Made by a program: the position numbers and the translations under genes. Positions 8,954 to 18,808 of a stretch of 51,077 nucleotides of DNA are shown piece after piece. Position 1 is the first letter of the stretch. Every line of letters begins with the position of its first letter. The notes below the pieces were generated by a model, which was not told where the DNA came from, ran no database searches, and saw nothing but the letters and a program-made list of their open reading frames with translations. Location: assembly GCF_029081005.1 (NCBI RefSeq), contig NZ_JAJQTQ010000027.1:1-51077 (forward strand), read 5' to 3'. Source of the stretch: Halomonas elongata (GTDB lineage Bacteria > Pseudomonadota > Gammaproteobacteria > Pseudomonadales > Halomonadaceae).

Positions 8954-10183
8954 TCACGTCGCCTGCTGGCGGCCCGGCAGCGCCAGAGCCATCAGGGCGC
9001 TGGCCGCCACCAGCGCCGCCGACACCCACAGGCAGGCGGAAAGGCCATGCACCTGGTAAAGCCAGCCCGACAGCATGGTTCCCACGAGCCGGCCCATGGC
9101 ATTGGCCATGTAGTAGAAGCCCACGTCCATGGAGACGCCATCGGCGCGCGCGAAGTGAACGATCAGGTAACTGTGCCAGCTGGAATTGATGGCGAAGAGC
9201 ACGCCGAAGGCCAGCAGGCCCGCCACCAGCCAGCCCACCTCGGACAGCGGCAGCAGGGCCAGCAATGCCGGCAAGCCGGCCAACATCGAGGCCCAGAATA
9301 CCGTGACGGTTCGCGGGCCACCCTTCACCAGCCCGGTCAGGCGCGGCGCCTGGGTCTGGACGCCACCATAGCCGATCACCCAGATCGCCAGCAGGCCACC
9401 TACCGTCCAGTGACTCCAGCCGTGCTGGTCGTACAGGAACACCGGCAACGCCACCACGAACCACACATCGCGCGCGGCAAACAGGCAGAACCTGGCTGCC
9501 GACAGCACATTGATGGCGCGAGACTTGGAAAACACCTCGGTGAACTTCGGCTTGCGCCTGCCACGGCCCAGGTCGGCCGTGAGCCTGACCAGCGACAATC
9601 CCAGCACGGCGACCAACATCACCGCCATGGCGATGATGGCACCGCGAAAGCCGAGCCAGGTGAGCAAGGCCCCGCCCAGGAAGAACCCGACGCCCTTGAG
9701 CGCGTTCTTGGACCCCGTGAGGATCGCCACCCATCGATAGAGAGCGCTGCCGGCACCGGCACTGTCCCTGGGCACCAGCACCTTGACGGCGCTCTTGGCA
9801 CTCATCTTGTTGAGATCCTTGGCGATCCCCGAAAGCGCCTGAGCCGCCATCACCCAGGGCACGGTCAAGGCGGCAGATGGCACCATCAGCATGGTCAGGG
9901 CCACGATCTGCAGGCCGAGCCCGAGGTTCATGGTGCGGTTGAGCCCGAGGCGCGCTCCCAGCCAGCCCCCCACCAGGTTCGTGACCACGCCGAAGGCCTC
10001 GTAAAAGAGGAACAGCAGGGCCACTTCCAGGGGCGTATAGCCCAACTGGTGGAAATGCAGGACCACCAGCATGCGCAGGGCCCCGTCGGTCAAGGTAAAG
10101 GCCCAGTAATTGCCGGTAATCAGCAGGTATTGCCGAATCTCGAAGGGCAGCGCCCCGAGACGCGCGCCAAGCGATTCAGCCAC
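8954..10183 (-). CDS. arsJ: Organoarsenical efflux MFS permease ArsJ
   Basis: This 409-residue, 12-helix MFS transporter matches ArsJ in its N-terminal [28 protein letters not shown] and in [17 protein letters not shown]. Known ArsJ exports 1-arseno-3-phosphoglycerate made by a co-encoded GAPDH from arsenate. The start is GTG at 10183, overlapping the end of the GAPDH gene by 8 bp, which shows translational coupling. With the GAPDH upstream and ArsR downstream, it forms a complete arsenate-resistance unit that needs no arsenate reductase. Confidence 0.9.
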   Translation of the reverse strand: MAESLGARLGALPFEIRQYLLITGNYWAFTLTDGALRMLVVLHFHQLGYTPLEVALLFLFYEAFGVVTNLVGGWLGARLGLNRTMNLGLGLQIVALTMLMVPSAALTVPWVMAAQALSGIAKDLNKMSAKSAVKVLVPRDSAGAGSALYRWVAILTGSKNALKGVGFFLGGALLTWLGFRGAIIAMAVMLVAVLGLSLVRLTADLGRGRRKPKFTEVFSKSRAINVLSAARFCLFAARDVWFVVALPVFLYDQHGWSHWTVGGLLAIWVIGYGGVQTQAPRLTGLVKGGPRTVTVFWASMLAGLPALLALLPLSEVGWLVAGLLAFGVLFAINSSWHSYLIVHFARADGVSMDVGFYYMANAMGRLVGTMLSGWLYQVHGLSACLWVSAALVAASALMALALPGRQQAT

Positions 10184-11207
10184 GTTCCCCCCGCGCCTTC
10201 CCTACCTTCAAGGCCAGTTCGGCGGTGCGGTTGGCATAGCCCCATTCATTGTCATACCAGGCGTAGAGCTTGAGCTGGGTGCCATTCACCACCATGGTGG
10301 AGGGCGCGTCGATGATCGAACTGCGCGGGTCGGTACGATAGTCGATGGACACCAGCGGACGCTCCTCGTAGCCGAGGATGCCGGCCAGCTCGCCTTCCGC
10401 CGCCTGTTGCAGGGCGGCATTGACCTCCTCCACCGTCACCTCGCGCTCGAGTTCGAAGACCATGTCGGTGAGCGAGGCATTGGCCAGCGGCACGCGCACG
10501 GCATGGCCATTCAGCTTGCCGGTCAGCTCCGGGAAGATCGCGGTGATCGCCTTGGCCGAGCCGGTCGTGGTGGGAATCAGGCTCATGCCGCAGGCACGCG
10601 CCCGACGAAGATCCTTGTGAGGGGCATCGAGGATGGTCTGGGTATTGGTGATATCGTGCACCGTGGTCATCGAACCATGACGGATGCCGAAGGCTTCCTG
10701 GATCACCTTGACCACCGGCGCCAGGCAGTTGGTGGTGCAGCTGGCCGCCGTGACGATGCGATGGGCGTCCGCATCATATCGATCATCGTTGACGCCCATC
10801 ACCACATTGAGCACCTCGTCATCCTTGAGCGGCGCGCTGACGACGACACGTGACACGCCCTGCTCGAAATACGGCGCCAATTGTTCGCTTTTCTTGGCAG
10901 TGCCCGAGGCCTCGATCACCACCTCGCACCGCGACCAGTCGCTGTCACCATAGCCGCGCGCTCCGCTGAAGGCGATACGTCGACCATCTACCACCAGGAC
11001 CTCATCCTCGGCCTGTATGCCCTGCCCCGGCGCCCAATGGCCATGCACCGAGTCGAACTCCAGCAGGTGGGCGAAGGTGACGACGTCACCGCCCGGATCG
11101 TTGATCCGGGCGATCTCGATGTCGCCGGCCTCGACCCTTGCCCAGAGACTGCGCAGCGTCAGGCGGCCGATACGGCCGAAGCCGTTGATCCCGATGCGTC
11201 GTGTCAT
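10176..11207 (-). CDS. Arsenate-associated glyceraldehyde-3-phosphate dehydrogenase
   Basis: This 343-residue GAPDH has the Rossmann motif INGFGRIGR at the N-terminus, the catalytic cysteine in [13 protein letters not shown], the catalytic histidine in HDITNTQ and the C-terminal WYDNEWGY. In ArsJ operons this enzyme uses arsenate in place of phosphate to form 1-arseno-3-phosphoglycerate. The ATG at 11207 is preceded by GGGAGAG. It leads the operon GAPDH-arsJ-arsR, which separates it from a glycolytic housekeeping copy; that role is inferred from context. Confidence 0.9.
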   Translation of the reverse strand: MTRRIGINGFGRIGRLTLRSLWARVEAGDIEIARINDPGGDVVTFAHLLEFDSVHGHWAPGQGIQAEDEVLVVDGRRIAFSGARGYGDSDWSRCEVVIEASGTAKKSEQLAPYFEQGVSRVVVSAPLKDDEVLNVVMGVNDDRYDADAHRIVTAASCTTNCLAPVVKVIQEAFGIRHGSMTTVHDITNTQTILDAPHKDLRRARACGMSLIPTTTGSAKAITAIFPELTGKLNGHAVRVPLANASLTDMVFELEREVTVEEVNAALQQAAEGELAGILGYEERPLVSIDYRTDPRSSIIDAPSTMVVNGTQLKLYAWYDNEWGYANRTAELALKVGKARGERG

Positions 11208-11232
11208 GATGCTCTCCCGTCAGGCTGCATGA

Positions 11233-11252
11233 ATATATGGAATTCCATATAT
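11233..11252. promoter_or_regulatory. ArsR operator candidate, perfect 20-bp palindrome
   Basis: ATATATGGAATTCCATATAT is a perfect inverted repeat, 26 bp upstream of the GAPDH start. AT-rich palindromes of this size are typical binding sites of ArsR-family dimers. It is the only strong palindrome between the operon start and the end of pstB. Confidence 0.75.
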
Positions 11253-11291
11253 ACCCTCTCCGGATGTCAACGTCATGACGCTCGAACACGA

Positions 11292-11323
11292 CAACGGGGA
11301 GACGATGTTACGCCTCCCCGTTG
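11292..11323 (-). terminator. Terminator candidate downstream of pstB
   Basis: A perfect 10-bp stem (CAACGGGGAG and its complement) surrounds a 12-base loop, 24 bp after the leftward pstB stop. No U tract follows, so it may be a weak terminator or a 3'-stabilising hairpin. No phoU gene follows pstB here. Confidence 0.5.
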
Positions 11324-11347
11324 CGGTTCCCTCTTCGACCTTGCAGC

Positions 11348-12196
11348 TTAGCCGTAACGACCGGTGATGTAGTCCTCGGCCTTCTTGGTGGCCGGATTGG
11401 AGAACATCGTCTTGGTGTCGTTGTACTCGACGATCTCGCCCAGATGGAAGAAGGCCGTGTAGTCGGCCACTCGGGCAGCCTGCTGCATGTTGTGGGTCAC
11501 GGTGATGATGGTGAACTGCTTCTTCAGCTTGTCCATCAGGTCCTCGATGGTCGCCGTGGAAATCGGATCCAGTGCCGATGTCGGCTCGTCCATCAGGATG
11601 ACATCGGGACGCACGGCGATGGCCCGGGCGATGCACAGGCGCTGCTGCTGCCCCCCGGACAGCGACGTACCGGGCTCCTGCAGCTTGTCCTTGACCTCTT
11701 CCCAGAGCCCGGCATCACGCAGGGCTCGCTCGACCAGCTCATCGGAGTCGGCCTTGCGGCTGACCAGATCGTGCATGCGCGGCGCATAGGCGACATTTTC
11801 ATAGATCGACTTGGGGAAGGGATTGGGTTTCTGGAAGACCATGCCGACCCGACGACGCAGCGCCACTTCATCCATCTTGGCGTCGTTGACGTCGCGACCA
11901 TCCATCTCGACCAGTCCCTGAATGCGCACGCTGGGAATCAGGTCGTTCATGCGATTGAGGCAACGCAGAAAGGTCGACTTGCCGCAACCCGAAGGGCCGA
12001 TCAGCGCCGTGATATTCTTCTGATAGATATCGATGTCGATATCACTGAGAGCCTGGTTCTTGCCGTACCAGAGATTCAGATCGCGCACGCGGATGCTCAG
12101 CTCATGGTTGGCATCTTCGTTTCTTGTCACCGGCTCTCCGGCGGTATGACCGGTCATGGATAATGTACTCCGCTGGGCAACTTGCATATTCATCAT
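11348..12196 (-). CDS. pstB: Phosphate ABC transporter ATP-binding protein
   Basis: This 282-residue ATPase of the high-affinity phosphate importer has Walker [10 protein letters not shown], the Q-loop FQKPNPFP characteristic of PstB, signature LSGGQQQRL, Walker [13 protein letters not shown] and the switch THNMQQA. The start at 12196 (MMNMQ) follows an AGGT-like site, and ATG 12193 is possible. The frame stays open far upstream through pstA, but that is not coding. It is the last gene of pstSCAB; phoU, which often follows, is not present here. Confidence 0.93.
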   Translation of the reverse strand: MMNMQVAQRSTLSMTGHTAGEPVTRNEDANHELSIRVRDLNLWYGKNQALSDIDIDIYQKNITALIGPSGCGKSTFLRCLNRMNDLIPSVRIQGLVEMDGRDVNDAKMDEVALRRRVGMVFQKPNPFPKSIYENVAYAPRMHDLVSRKADSDELVERALRDAGLWEEVKDKLQEPGTSLSGGQQQRLCIARAIAVRPDVILMDEPTSALDPISTATIEDLMDKLKKQFTIITVTHNMQQAARVADYTAFFHLGEIVEYNDTKTMFSNPATKKAEDYITGRYG

Positions 12197-12222
12197 TGCA
12201 TTACCTGTATTAGGCCGCGGGA

Positions 12223-13389
12223 TTACCAGCGACGTTCGAATTTCTTGCGCAGCACCACGGCAGTCGCATTCATGAAGATCAATACCGCCAGCAATACCAG
12301 AATGCCGCCGGATGTCTTCTCGATGAAGGCTCGCTCCGGCTCGCCGGCCCAGGTGAAGATCTGTGCCGGCAGTACCGTGGCAGCCTCGGTGAAGGAGCCC
12401 GTGATATCCGGTATGAAGGCCACCATGCCGACGATGATCAGCGGCGCCGTCTCGCCCATTGCCTGGGCCAGCCCGATGATCGAGCCCGTCATGATCCCCG
12501 GAAAGGCCACCGGCAGCACATGGTCCCTGACCATCTGCCAGCGCGAACATCCCACCCCGAATGCCGCATGACGAATGGCATCCGGCACACTGCGTAACGC
12601 CGAACGTGTCGAGATGATGATCACCGGCAGGGTCATCAGCGCCAGCGTCAAGCCACCCACGACGGGTGATGAACGCGGTACGCCGAAGAAGCCGATAAAG
12701 ATTGCCAGGCCGAGCAGACCGAACAGAATCGACGGAATCGCCGCCAGGTTATTGATGTTGATCTCGATCAGTCGGGTAAAGCGATTGTCCGGCGCAAACT
12801 CTTCCAGATAAACCGCGGTCATCACGCCGATGGGAAAGGCCACCGCCAGCGTCACCAGCAACGTCATCACCGTGCCGAACGCCGCCGAGGCAATGCCGGC
12901 GAACTCGGCCATCTTGGAGTCGCCCTTGGTGAAGAAGGTGGTGTTGAACTTGAGTTCGGCTCGCCCCCGGGATTCGAGGCGATCCACCGTCGATTGCTCA
13001 TCGGCTCCCAGGTTGGTGTGATGGCCCTTGAGATACTGGTCCACCGAACTATCCGCCAGCACCCATTCGGTACGCGTCGTACCCTGCAGATCCGGGTTGG
13101 CTTCCATGCGTTGAGGTATCAGGCGCAGATAGCCACGGCTGACCAGCGGGCGCATTTCTTCACTGAGCGCCGCCAGCGGGATCTGGCTGGCCTGCTCGCT
13201 GTAATCGACTTCCACTTGAACCTGCGCTTGCTGAAAGGCCGGCAGTCCCTTGACCAGCATGTCGGCGAAGAACAGCACCAGAAACAGGCCGGCCAGGCCA
13301 AGGGCGCCCATGGACATCCATTTCAAGCGGGCCGACTTGCGGTGACGGCTCTTGAGCTGGGCACTGATCTCATCGAAAGATTGGTTCAT
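12223..13389 (-). CDS. pstA: Phosphate ABC transporter permease PstA
   Basis: This 388-residue inner-membrane permease is longer than enterobacterial PstA. After the first membrane helix it carries a periplasmic domain of about 110 residues ([13 protein letters not shown] through FNTTFF), as in PstA proteins with a DUF3333-type domain. The transport core follows, with VYLEEFAP, the permease EAA-like loop [30 protein letters not shown] and the APLIIVG region. It lies 17 bp downstream of pstC in the same direction and pairs with it to form the channel. Confidence 0.92.
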   Translation of the reverse strand: MNQSFDEISAQLKSRHRKSARLKWMSMGALGLAGLFLVLFFADMLVKGLPAFQQAQVQVEVDYSEQASQIPLAALSEEMRPLVSRGYLRLIPQRMEANPDLQGTTRTEWVLADSSVDQYLKGHHTNLGADEQSTVDRLESRGRAELKFNTTFFTKGDSKMAEFAGIASAAFGTVMTLLVTLAVAFPIGVMTAVYLEEFAPDNRFTRLIEININNLAAIPSILFGLLGLAIFIGFFGVPRSSPVVGGLTLALMTLPVIIISTRSALRSVPDAIRHAAFGVGCSRWQMVRDHVLPVAFPGIMTGSIIGLAQAMGETAPLIIVGMVAFIPDITGSFTEAATVLPAQIFTWAGEPERAFIEKTSGGILVLLAVLIFMNATAVVLRKKFERRW

Positions 13390-13406
13390 CGGTCACGACT
13401 CCCAGC

Positions 13407-14663
13407 TTAGAGATTGTTGATGCGGTACTTTTCGCGGAACCGGCGGATCATGATCACCGATACGAAATTCAGGGAAAGGGTTACCGCGAACAGCACCAGC
13501 CCCAGGGCAAAGGCCGACAGGGTTTCGGCACTGCCGAACTCCAGATCGCCTGTCAATGCCGAGACGATCCGGACCGTGACCGTGGTCATGTCCTCGAAGG
13601 GGTTGGCGGTCAGGTTGGGACGCATGCCGGCGGCCATCACCACGATCATGGTCTCGCCCAGCGCTCGCGAGACGGCCAGCAACGACGCGGAGATGATCCC
13701 GGGCATGGCCGCAGGAACGACAACGTCGCGGATCATTTCGCTCCGGGTCATGCCGAGTGCCATGGCCCCCTCGCGCATGCTGCCGGGAACGGAACTGATG
13801 ACATCATCGGACAGCGAGGAGATGAAAGGAATGATCATGATGCCCATGACGATACCGGGCGCCATGGCATTGCTGAAGGAAGCATCGATGCCGAAGAAGG
13901 CCGCGACCGCCACGATGATGGGGGCCACGGTAATGGCCGCGAAAAAGCCGTAGACCACCGTCGGGATGCCGGCCAGCACTTCGAGAACCGGCTTGGCCAC
14001 GGTGCGCACTTTCTCGGGTGCAAACTCGGCCATGTAGATCGCCGAGAGCAGGCCCACCGGAATGGCCACCAGCATCGCGATCAGGGTGATCATGAAGGTA
14101 CCGGCGAACAGCGGCACCGAGCCGAACTGAGCGGCACTCGACGACTCATCACCGCGCCCCGCGGCTTCCAGGAAACTGGCGCCGGGGTTCCAGGTCGTTC
14201 CGGTGATGAAATCCCAGAAGCTTTGCATCTGGAAGAAGCGGATCGCTTCCCCGATGATCGATATCAGGATGCCGAAGGTGGTGAAAATCGACACCATTGC
14301 CGCACCGGCCAGCAGGAAGCGCACCACGGCTTCGATGGCCTTGCGGGCATGAAAGTTGGGCTTGACCAGATAGATGCCGGCCATCAGCCCGACGCAGGCA
14401 ACGGTCAGACTGCCGGCCAACAGATAGAAGGTCGGGATGTCCCCGCCCAGCAACAGCATCACGAAGGCACCGACCGCCCCCACCGTGATCGCCGGACCCG
14501 CGGTGGACAGCACGGTGAACCAGCCATACTGGTCGGGTTGAGCGTGCATGGAGGTACCTGCCGCACGCACCCTGGAAGCCTTGGACCGTCCCAGGAAGAA
14601 GGCTATCAGACCCAGCACCAAGAGAGTGCCGCAGAAGATGGCGAAGAGTTGATTGGTCTGCAT
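13407..14663 (-). CDS. pstC: Phosphate ABC transporter permease PstC
   Basis: This 418-residue inner-membrane permease has an extended N-terminus with extra membrane helices before the core. The core shows YMAEFAP, KPVLEVLAGIPTVVYGFFA and the EAA loop REGAMALGMTRSEMIRDVVVPAAMPGIISA, followed by RALGETMIVVMAAG. The start at 14663 has GAGAG upstream. It is separated from pstS by a strong hairpin, consistent with lower expression than the binding protein. Confidence 0.93.
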   Translation of the reverse strand: MQTNQLFAIFCGTLLVLGLIAFFLGRSKASRVRAAGTSMHAQPDQYGWFTVLSTAGPAITVGAVGAFVMLLLGGDIPTFYLLAGSLTVACVGLMAGIYLVKPNFHARKAIEAVVRFLLAGAAMVSIFTTFGILISIIGEAIRFFQMQSFWDFITGTTWNPGASFLEAAGRGDESSSAAQFGSVPLFAGTFMITLIAMLVAIPVGLLSAIYMAEFAPEKVRTVAKPVLEVLAGIPTVVYGFFAAITVAPIIVAVAAFFGIDASFSNAMAPGIVMGIMIIPFISSLSDDVISSVPGSMREGAMALGMTRSEMIRDVVVPAAMPGIISASLLAVSRALGETMIVVMAAGMRPNLTANPFEDMTTVTVRIVSALTGDLEFGSAETLSAFALGLVLFAVTLSLNFVSVIMIRRFREKYRINNL

Positions 14664-14710
14664 AGGATTCTCTCGAAGGAGTTTCGACGGATCATCCGTC
14701 TTAACGTGAG

Positions 14711-14738
14711 CCGGCCGACAGCCCTGGCTGTCGGCCGG
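14711..14738 (-). terminator. Intercistronic hairpin between pstS and pstC
   Basis: A perfect 13-bp GC-rich stem (CCGGCCGACAGCC and its complement) with a 2-base nominal loop begins 23 bp after the pstS stop. No U tract follows. It probably attenuates readthrough or stabilises the pstS mRNA, as such elements do in many binding-protein operons. Confidence 0.75.
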
Positions 14739-14760
14739 TTCAGGGCAAGCCCCGGTCGAC

Positions 14761-15789
14761 TTACTTCAGGTCAGCCAGTTCCAGCTGCTCCTGGTTCTCG
14801 ATGGCATTGCGCTGCTCTTCACGCAGCTCTTCCGGAGCCGGGATCAGGCCGATGCCCTTCAGATATCCCATGTCGCCGATCATCTTCTCGCTCATGAACA
14901 GGTTGGCATACTCCATCATCGCCGGGACGTCTTCGGCATGCTGGTTCTTGGTGTAGAAGAACAGCGAGCGAGACACCGGGTATTCACCGCTACCGATCGC
15001 TTCCGGAGTGGGCTTGACGCCATCGATGCTGGAACCGACCAGCGTATCGGCGTTCTCTTCCAGGAAGGAGTAGCCGAAGATGCCGAAGGCATCGGTGTTC
15101 TCGGAGAGACGCTGCACAATCAGGTTATCGTTCTCGCCGGAATCGATGTAGGCACCGTCGGAACGGATGTCGGTATAAGCCTCGCCATAGGCTTCCATGT
15201 CCTCTGAAGCAGCTTCCATGACCAGCTCCTCGAAGGCATCACGGGTGCCGGACGTCGTGGGCGGGCCATAGACGGCGATCTCGCGATCCGGCAGAGAGTC
15301 GTCGATATCGCTCCACTGCTGGTACGGGTTGTCGACCAGCTCGCCGTCGACCGGCACCTGAGCGGCCAAGGCCAGGAACATCTGCTCGCGGGTTACCGGC
15401 ATGGCATCGTTTTCGCTGGACTGAGCGAAGGCGATGCCGTCATAGCCGACCATGGCTTCGGTGATATCCGTCACCCCATTTTCCTGGCAACGCTCGAACT
15501 CGGAGACCTTGATCCGGCGAGAAGCGTTGGTGATATCCGGCGTGTCAGCCCCCACCCCGTTGCAGAACAGGCGCAGACCGCCACCGGAACCGGTGGATTC
15601 GATGACCGGCGTCGGATACTCGGTGGTGGCACCGAACTCTTCGACCACATAGCTGGCAAACGGATAGACGGTGCTGGAGCCCACGATACGCAGTTGCTCT
15701 TGCTCTTGGGCCTGGGCGGCACCAGCCATGCCGACGGCGGCGGCGATAACGGTGGTCTTGAATGTGCGGCTATTGAGGATGCGGTTCAT
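14761..15789 (-). CDS. pstS: Phosphate-binding periplasmic protein
   Basis: This 342-residue secreted protein has a signal peptide (FKTTVIAAAVGMAGAAQAQ) and the PstS phosphate-binding signatures: VGSSTVYPFASYVVEEF, STGSGGGLRLFC, and GPPTTSGTRDAFEELV. The last contains the anion-binding Ser/Thr-Gly-Thr-Arg cluster. The ATG at 15789 has AGGAG nine bases upstream; an earlier in-frame ATG at 15864 lies over the Pho box and is not used. PstS delivers phosphate (and, less well, arsenate) to PstCA. Confidence 0.93.
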   Translation of the reverse strand: MNRILNSRTFKTTVIAAAVGMAGAAQAQEQEQLRIVGSSTVYPFASYVVEEFGATTEYPTPVIESTGSGGGLRLFCNGVGADTPDITNASRRIKVSEFERCQENGVTDITEAMVGYDGIAFAQSSENDAMPVTREQMFLALAAQVPVDGELVDNPYQQWSDIDDSLPDREIAVYGPPTTSGTRDAFEELVMEAASEDMEAYGEAYTDIRSDGAYIDSGENDNLIVQRLSENTDAFGIFGYSFLEENADTLVGSSIDGVKPTPEAIGSGEYPVSRSLFFYTKNQHAEDVPAMMEYANLFMSEKMIGDMGYLKGIGLIPAPEELREEQRNAIENQEQLELADLK

Positions 15790-15851
15790 GGAGTAGAGCT
15801 CCTGTTCATGGAAGTGTTCATCCTGCGCGAGACACAAGATGCCCCACGAAA

Positions 15852-15869
15852 ATGACAGCTTCATGACAG
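15852..15869 (-). promoter_or_regulatory. Pho box upstream of pstS
   Basis: Read leftward, the sequence is CTGTCATgaagCTGTCAT: two perfect 7-bp PhoB half-sites with the canonical 4-bp spacer, 63 bp upstream of the pstS ATG. This is strong direct evidence for PhoB activation of pstSCAB under phosphate limitation. Confidence 0.92.
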
Positions 15870-15906
15870 GCGCTCGTCCGATACGAAAAACCCTGCAGGT
15901 TCCTCC

Positions 15907-17112
15907 TCACCCCTCCTGGCGTGCAGGCTCCGGTCGACCGGCGTGGCCGGCCAGCACGCGCAGCGCGAGATTGCCGGCCAGGGAGACACACAGCATGGTC
16001 AGCACCATCGGCCAGGCGCTGTCGATCTCGAAGGCACTCACGATCACGCCGGCCAGGGCACCACAGGTGAACTGGATGCTGCCCAGCAGTGCTGTCGCCG
16101 TGGCACTCATGTGGCTGAAGTGCTCGAGAGTCGAGGAAATGGCATTGGGGGTGATCAAGCCCACCATGCCCATGAATAGCATGATCAGGGGCACCACGCT
16201 GAAGAGCGAATCGAGCCCGGTGGCCACCAGCAGGACCAGGCACAGTGCCACGGCCAGTTGCACTCCCATGCCCAGCCGCATGTTCTGCTGCGGCGAACGT
16301 CGGCGCAACAAACGGATATTCAGGCGGTTGGAGCCGGCCATCACCACCACGTTGGCACCGAAGACCAGCGGGTAGATCGCCGGCGACAGCCCATAGTGGG
16401 TCATGTAGAGAAACGGTGAGGCCGTCACGAAGGCGAACATGCCGGCAAAGGTCGAGGCCACCGACAGTACATATCCCATGGCCTCGCGATGGCGCAGCAC
16501 ACTGGCATAGTTGCGCAACACCTGGCGCGGCGAGGCACTGGGCGTATCCGGCGCCCGAGTCTCCGGCAGACGGGTTCCCATCAGCCACAACAGAAAGGCG
16601 GCATAGGCGGCCAGGAAGACGAAGATCAGCCACCAGTCGGCCAGGTACAGCAGGCCACTGCCCACCGCCGGTGCCGCCAGGGGCGCCAGCATCATGATCA
16701 TCGCCATGGTCGACATGACCTTGGCGGCCTCTCGCCCGCTGAAGCAGTCGCGCACGATGGCCGCAGAGTTGACCACGCAGGCGCCGCCTCCCAGGGCCTG
16801 AACGAAGCGCAGCCCGAGCAATTCGCCAAGCGAGTCGACCCGGGTGATCATCAGGCTGGCCAGCAGGAACACCACCAGTCCCGTCAACAGCACTGGGCGT
16901 CGCCCCAGACGATCGGACATGGGACCGCCCGTCAGCTGCCCTATGGCGAACCCCGCCAGGAAAACGCTGATCGACAGTTCGGTGTGGTGGATGCTCGCTC
17001 CCACTGCCTCGGCCAGCGCCGGCATCGCCGGCAGATAGGCATCGATGGCGAAAGGAGCGAGGGCAGTATTGGCCGCGACCAGCAAGGCGGTGCGTCTAGC
17101 ATCGAGGATCAA
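15907..17112 (-). CDS. Bcr/CflA-family MFS drug efflux transporter
   Basis: This 401-residue, 12-helix MFS proton antiporter shows the motif A loop GPMSDRLGRRPVLLTG, the motif at LRFVQALGGGACVVNSAAIVRD typical of Bcr/CflA, and TPNAISSTLEHF. The start is TTG at 17110-17112 with GGAGG upstream; no ATG alternative fits the N-terminus. It is divergent from transaldolase. Substrates cannot be told from sequence. Confidence 0.85.
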   Translation of the reverse strand: MILDARRTALLVAANTALAPFAIDAYLPAMPALAEAVGASIHHTELSISVFLAGFAIGQLTGGPMSDRLGRRPVLLTGLVVFLLASLMITRVDSLGELLGLRFVQALGGGACVVNSAAIVRDCFSGREAAKVMSTMAMIMMLAPLAAPAVGSGLLYLADWWLIFVFLAAYAAFLLWLMGTRLPETRAPDTPSASPRQVLRNYASVLRHREAMGYVLSVASTFAGMFAFVTASPFLYMTHYGLSPAIYPLVFGANVVVMAGSNRLNIRLLRRRSPQQNMRLGMGVQLAVALCLVLLVATGLDSLFSVVPLIMLFMGMVGLITPNAISSTLEHFSHMSATATALLGSIQFTCGALAGVIVSAFEIDSAWPMVLTMLCVSLAGNLALRVLAGHAGRPEPARQEG

Positions 17113-17275
17113 GGAGCCTCCGCAATCTTCCGTGACAAGCCAATCATGATAACGTCAATTCGGGCACCGTGCCGGCCGCGTCGATGCTCGCCCATGACGA
17201 TCGCCCGGTATATTCGCTCATTCGGCCTTGTTAGAGTGAAGGATCGGTTCGACTGATCCACACAAGGGACGCTCC

Positions 17276-18214
17276 ATGGCAGATGACCTGCTTTCACAAC
17301 TCAAGACCATGACCACCGTGGTGGCCGACACCGGCGACCTGGACGCGATTCGTCGCTTCCAGCCCACCGATGCCACCACCAACCCCTCACTGATCCTGCA
17401 GGCAGCCCAACAGCCGGATCGTCGCGCACGGCTGGCGGAAATCGCCCGAGGCGCCACCGATATCGACGACGCTCTGGATGCCGTGGCAGTGGAAATCGGC
17501 GGAGAAATCAGTGAGCTGGTGCCCGGCTACGTGTCCACCGAGGTCAGCGCCCGCCTGTCCTTTGACACCGACGCCACCCTCGCCCGGGCCCGTTCGCTGA
17601 TCGAGCGCTACGGCCGCCGAGGCATCGCACCCGAACGCATCCTGATCAAGGTCGCCGCCACCTGGGAAGGCATCGAAGCCGCCCGAGTACTCGAACGCGA
17701 AGGCATCCACACCAACCTGACCCTGCTGTTCAATTTCGCCCAGGCCCGGGCTTGCGCCGACGCCGGCGTTACCCTGGTGTCACCCTTCGTCGGCCGAATC
17801 CTCGACTGGCACAGGGCGCAAGAGCCCGACGCCGATTTCAGCGGCGAGCGCGATCCCGGCGTCCAGTCCGTTCGACGCATCTTCGAACATTTCAAGGGCC
17901 ACGGCTACGACACCGTGGTGATGGGCGCCAGCTTCCGCAACAGTGGCGAGATCCTGGCCCTGGCCGGCTGCGATCGGCTGACCATCTCCCCTGCCCTGCT
18001 CGGCGAGCTGGCCGAGACCCAGGCACCTCTGGAACGCCAGTTGACATCACTGGACGCCGAAACCCGGGCCCCCGAACCTCAGGACGAGGCCGAATTCCGA
18101 TGGGCATTGAACGAGGATCCCATGGCCACCGAGAAGCTGGCCGAAGGCATCCGCAAGTTCATGGGCGATCAGCGCAAGCTGGAAAGCCTGCTGGGGGAAC
18201 TCCGCCAGTCCTGA
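17276..18214 (+). CDS. tal: Transaldolase
   Basis: This 312-residue class I transaldolase of the TalB type transfers a dihydroxyacetone unit in the pentose phosphate pathway. The Schiff-base lysine is in [11 protein letters not shown], with the N-terminal [20 protein letters not shown] and the phosphate-binding [10 protein letters not shown]. It is monocistronic, divergent from the MFS gene, with AAGGGA before the ATG. No other pentose-phosphate gene lies nearby. Confidence 0.93.
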   Translation: MADDLLSQLKTMTTVVADTGDLDAIRRFQPTDATTNPSLILQAAQQPDRRARLAEIARGATDIDDALDAVAVEIGGEISELVPGYVSTEVSARLSFDTDATLARARSLIERYGRRGIAPERILIKVAATWEGIEAARVLEREGIHTNLTLLFNFAQARACADAGVTLVSPFVGRILDWHRAQEPDADFSGERDPGVQSVRRIFEHFKGHGYDTVVMGASFRNSGEILALAGCDRLTISPALLGELAETQAPLERQLTSLDAETRAPEPQDEAEFRWALNEDPMATEKLAEGIRKFMGDQRKLESLLGELRQS

Positions 18215-18298
18215 GACTGACGCGTCGCGTGCCCCGTGGATAACGCCGGGCACGCGCCATCCATCGGGGGCAGCCCCGCAACAAGCGCCCGCGACATG

Positions 18299-18808
18299 TC
18301 AGTGATGTCCGGTGGCGGCGCCCTGGGCTTCCAGCATCTCCACCAGGGGCTGGAACTGCTCGCGATTATGCGCGTTCATGCGCATCAGGATACGATGCGC
18401 CTCAAGTACACGCTGACGCGTATCCGCTTCGTCGGCGGGGACTTCGCTCAGTTCACGCAGCTCATGGGGCTCGGTGATCGGCGACTCCACCAGGGTGTAA
18501 TAGCTGGCAAAACCCATGACATCGAGCATGCGTCGCACATCGGGGTTGTCGACGACGATGGTCGGCGCCTGCTCGAGACGTCCGCGCAGCGCCATGGCGA
18601 CCTTGGCCAGAAAGCCAAGGGCGGTGGAATCCACATTGGTGGCCTCACGCAGATCGACCATCACCGTCTCGAGTCCGGGGGTATCGGCCAATTGCTGGGC
18701 TTGTTGATCGAGGGTCGCACACAGCGTCAGGCGCACATCGCCACACAGCTTGAGCACGAAGACACCGGAATCGAACGCCGCCTTGAGGCGGCCTTCATGA
18801 ATCATCAT
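18299..18808 (-). CDS. STAS-domain anti-sigma factor antagonist (RssC-like)
   Basis: This 169-residue protein has an N-terminal STAS domain (about residues 10-100) containing LREATNVDSTALGFLAKVA, where the serine in VDSTAL is the conserved phosphorylatable position of anti-anti-sigma factors. A helical C-terminus of about 60 residues has no family I recognise. The start at 18808 overlaps the end of the RssB-like gene by 14 bp. The rssB-rssC arrangement is known from Pseudomonas, where the pair acts in control of RpoS stability and stress output; the same role is inferred here. Confidence 0.75.
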   Translation of the reverse strand: MMIHEGRLKAAFDSGVFVLKLCGDVRLTLCATLDQQAQQLADTPGLETVMVDLREATNVDSTALGFLAKVAMALRGRLEQAPTIVVDNPDVRRMLDVMGFASYYTLVESPITEPHELRELSEVPADEADTRQRVLEAHRILMRMNAHNREQFQPLVEMLEAQGAATGHH

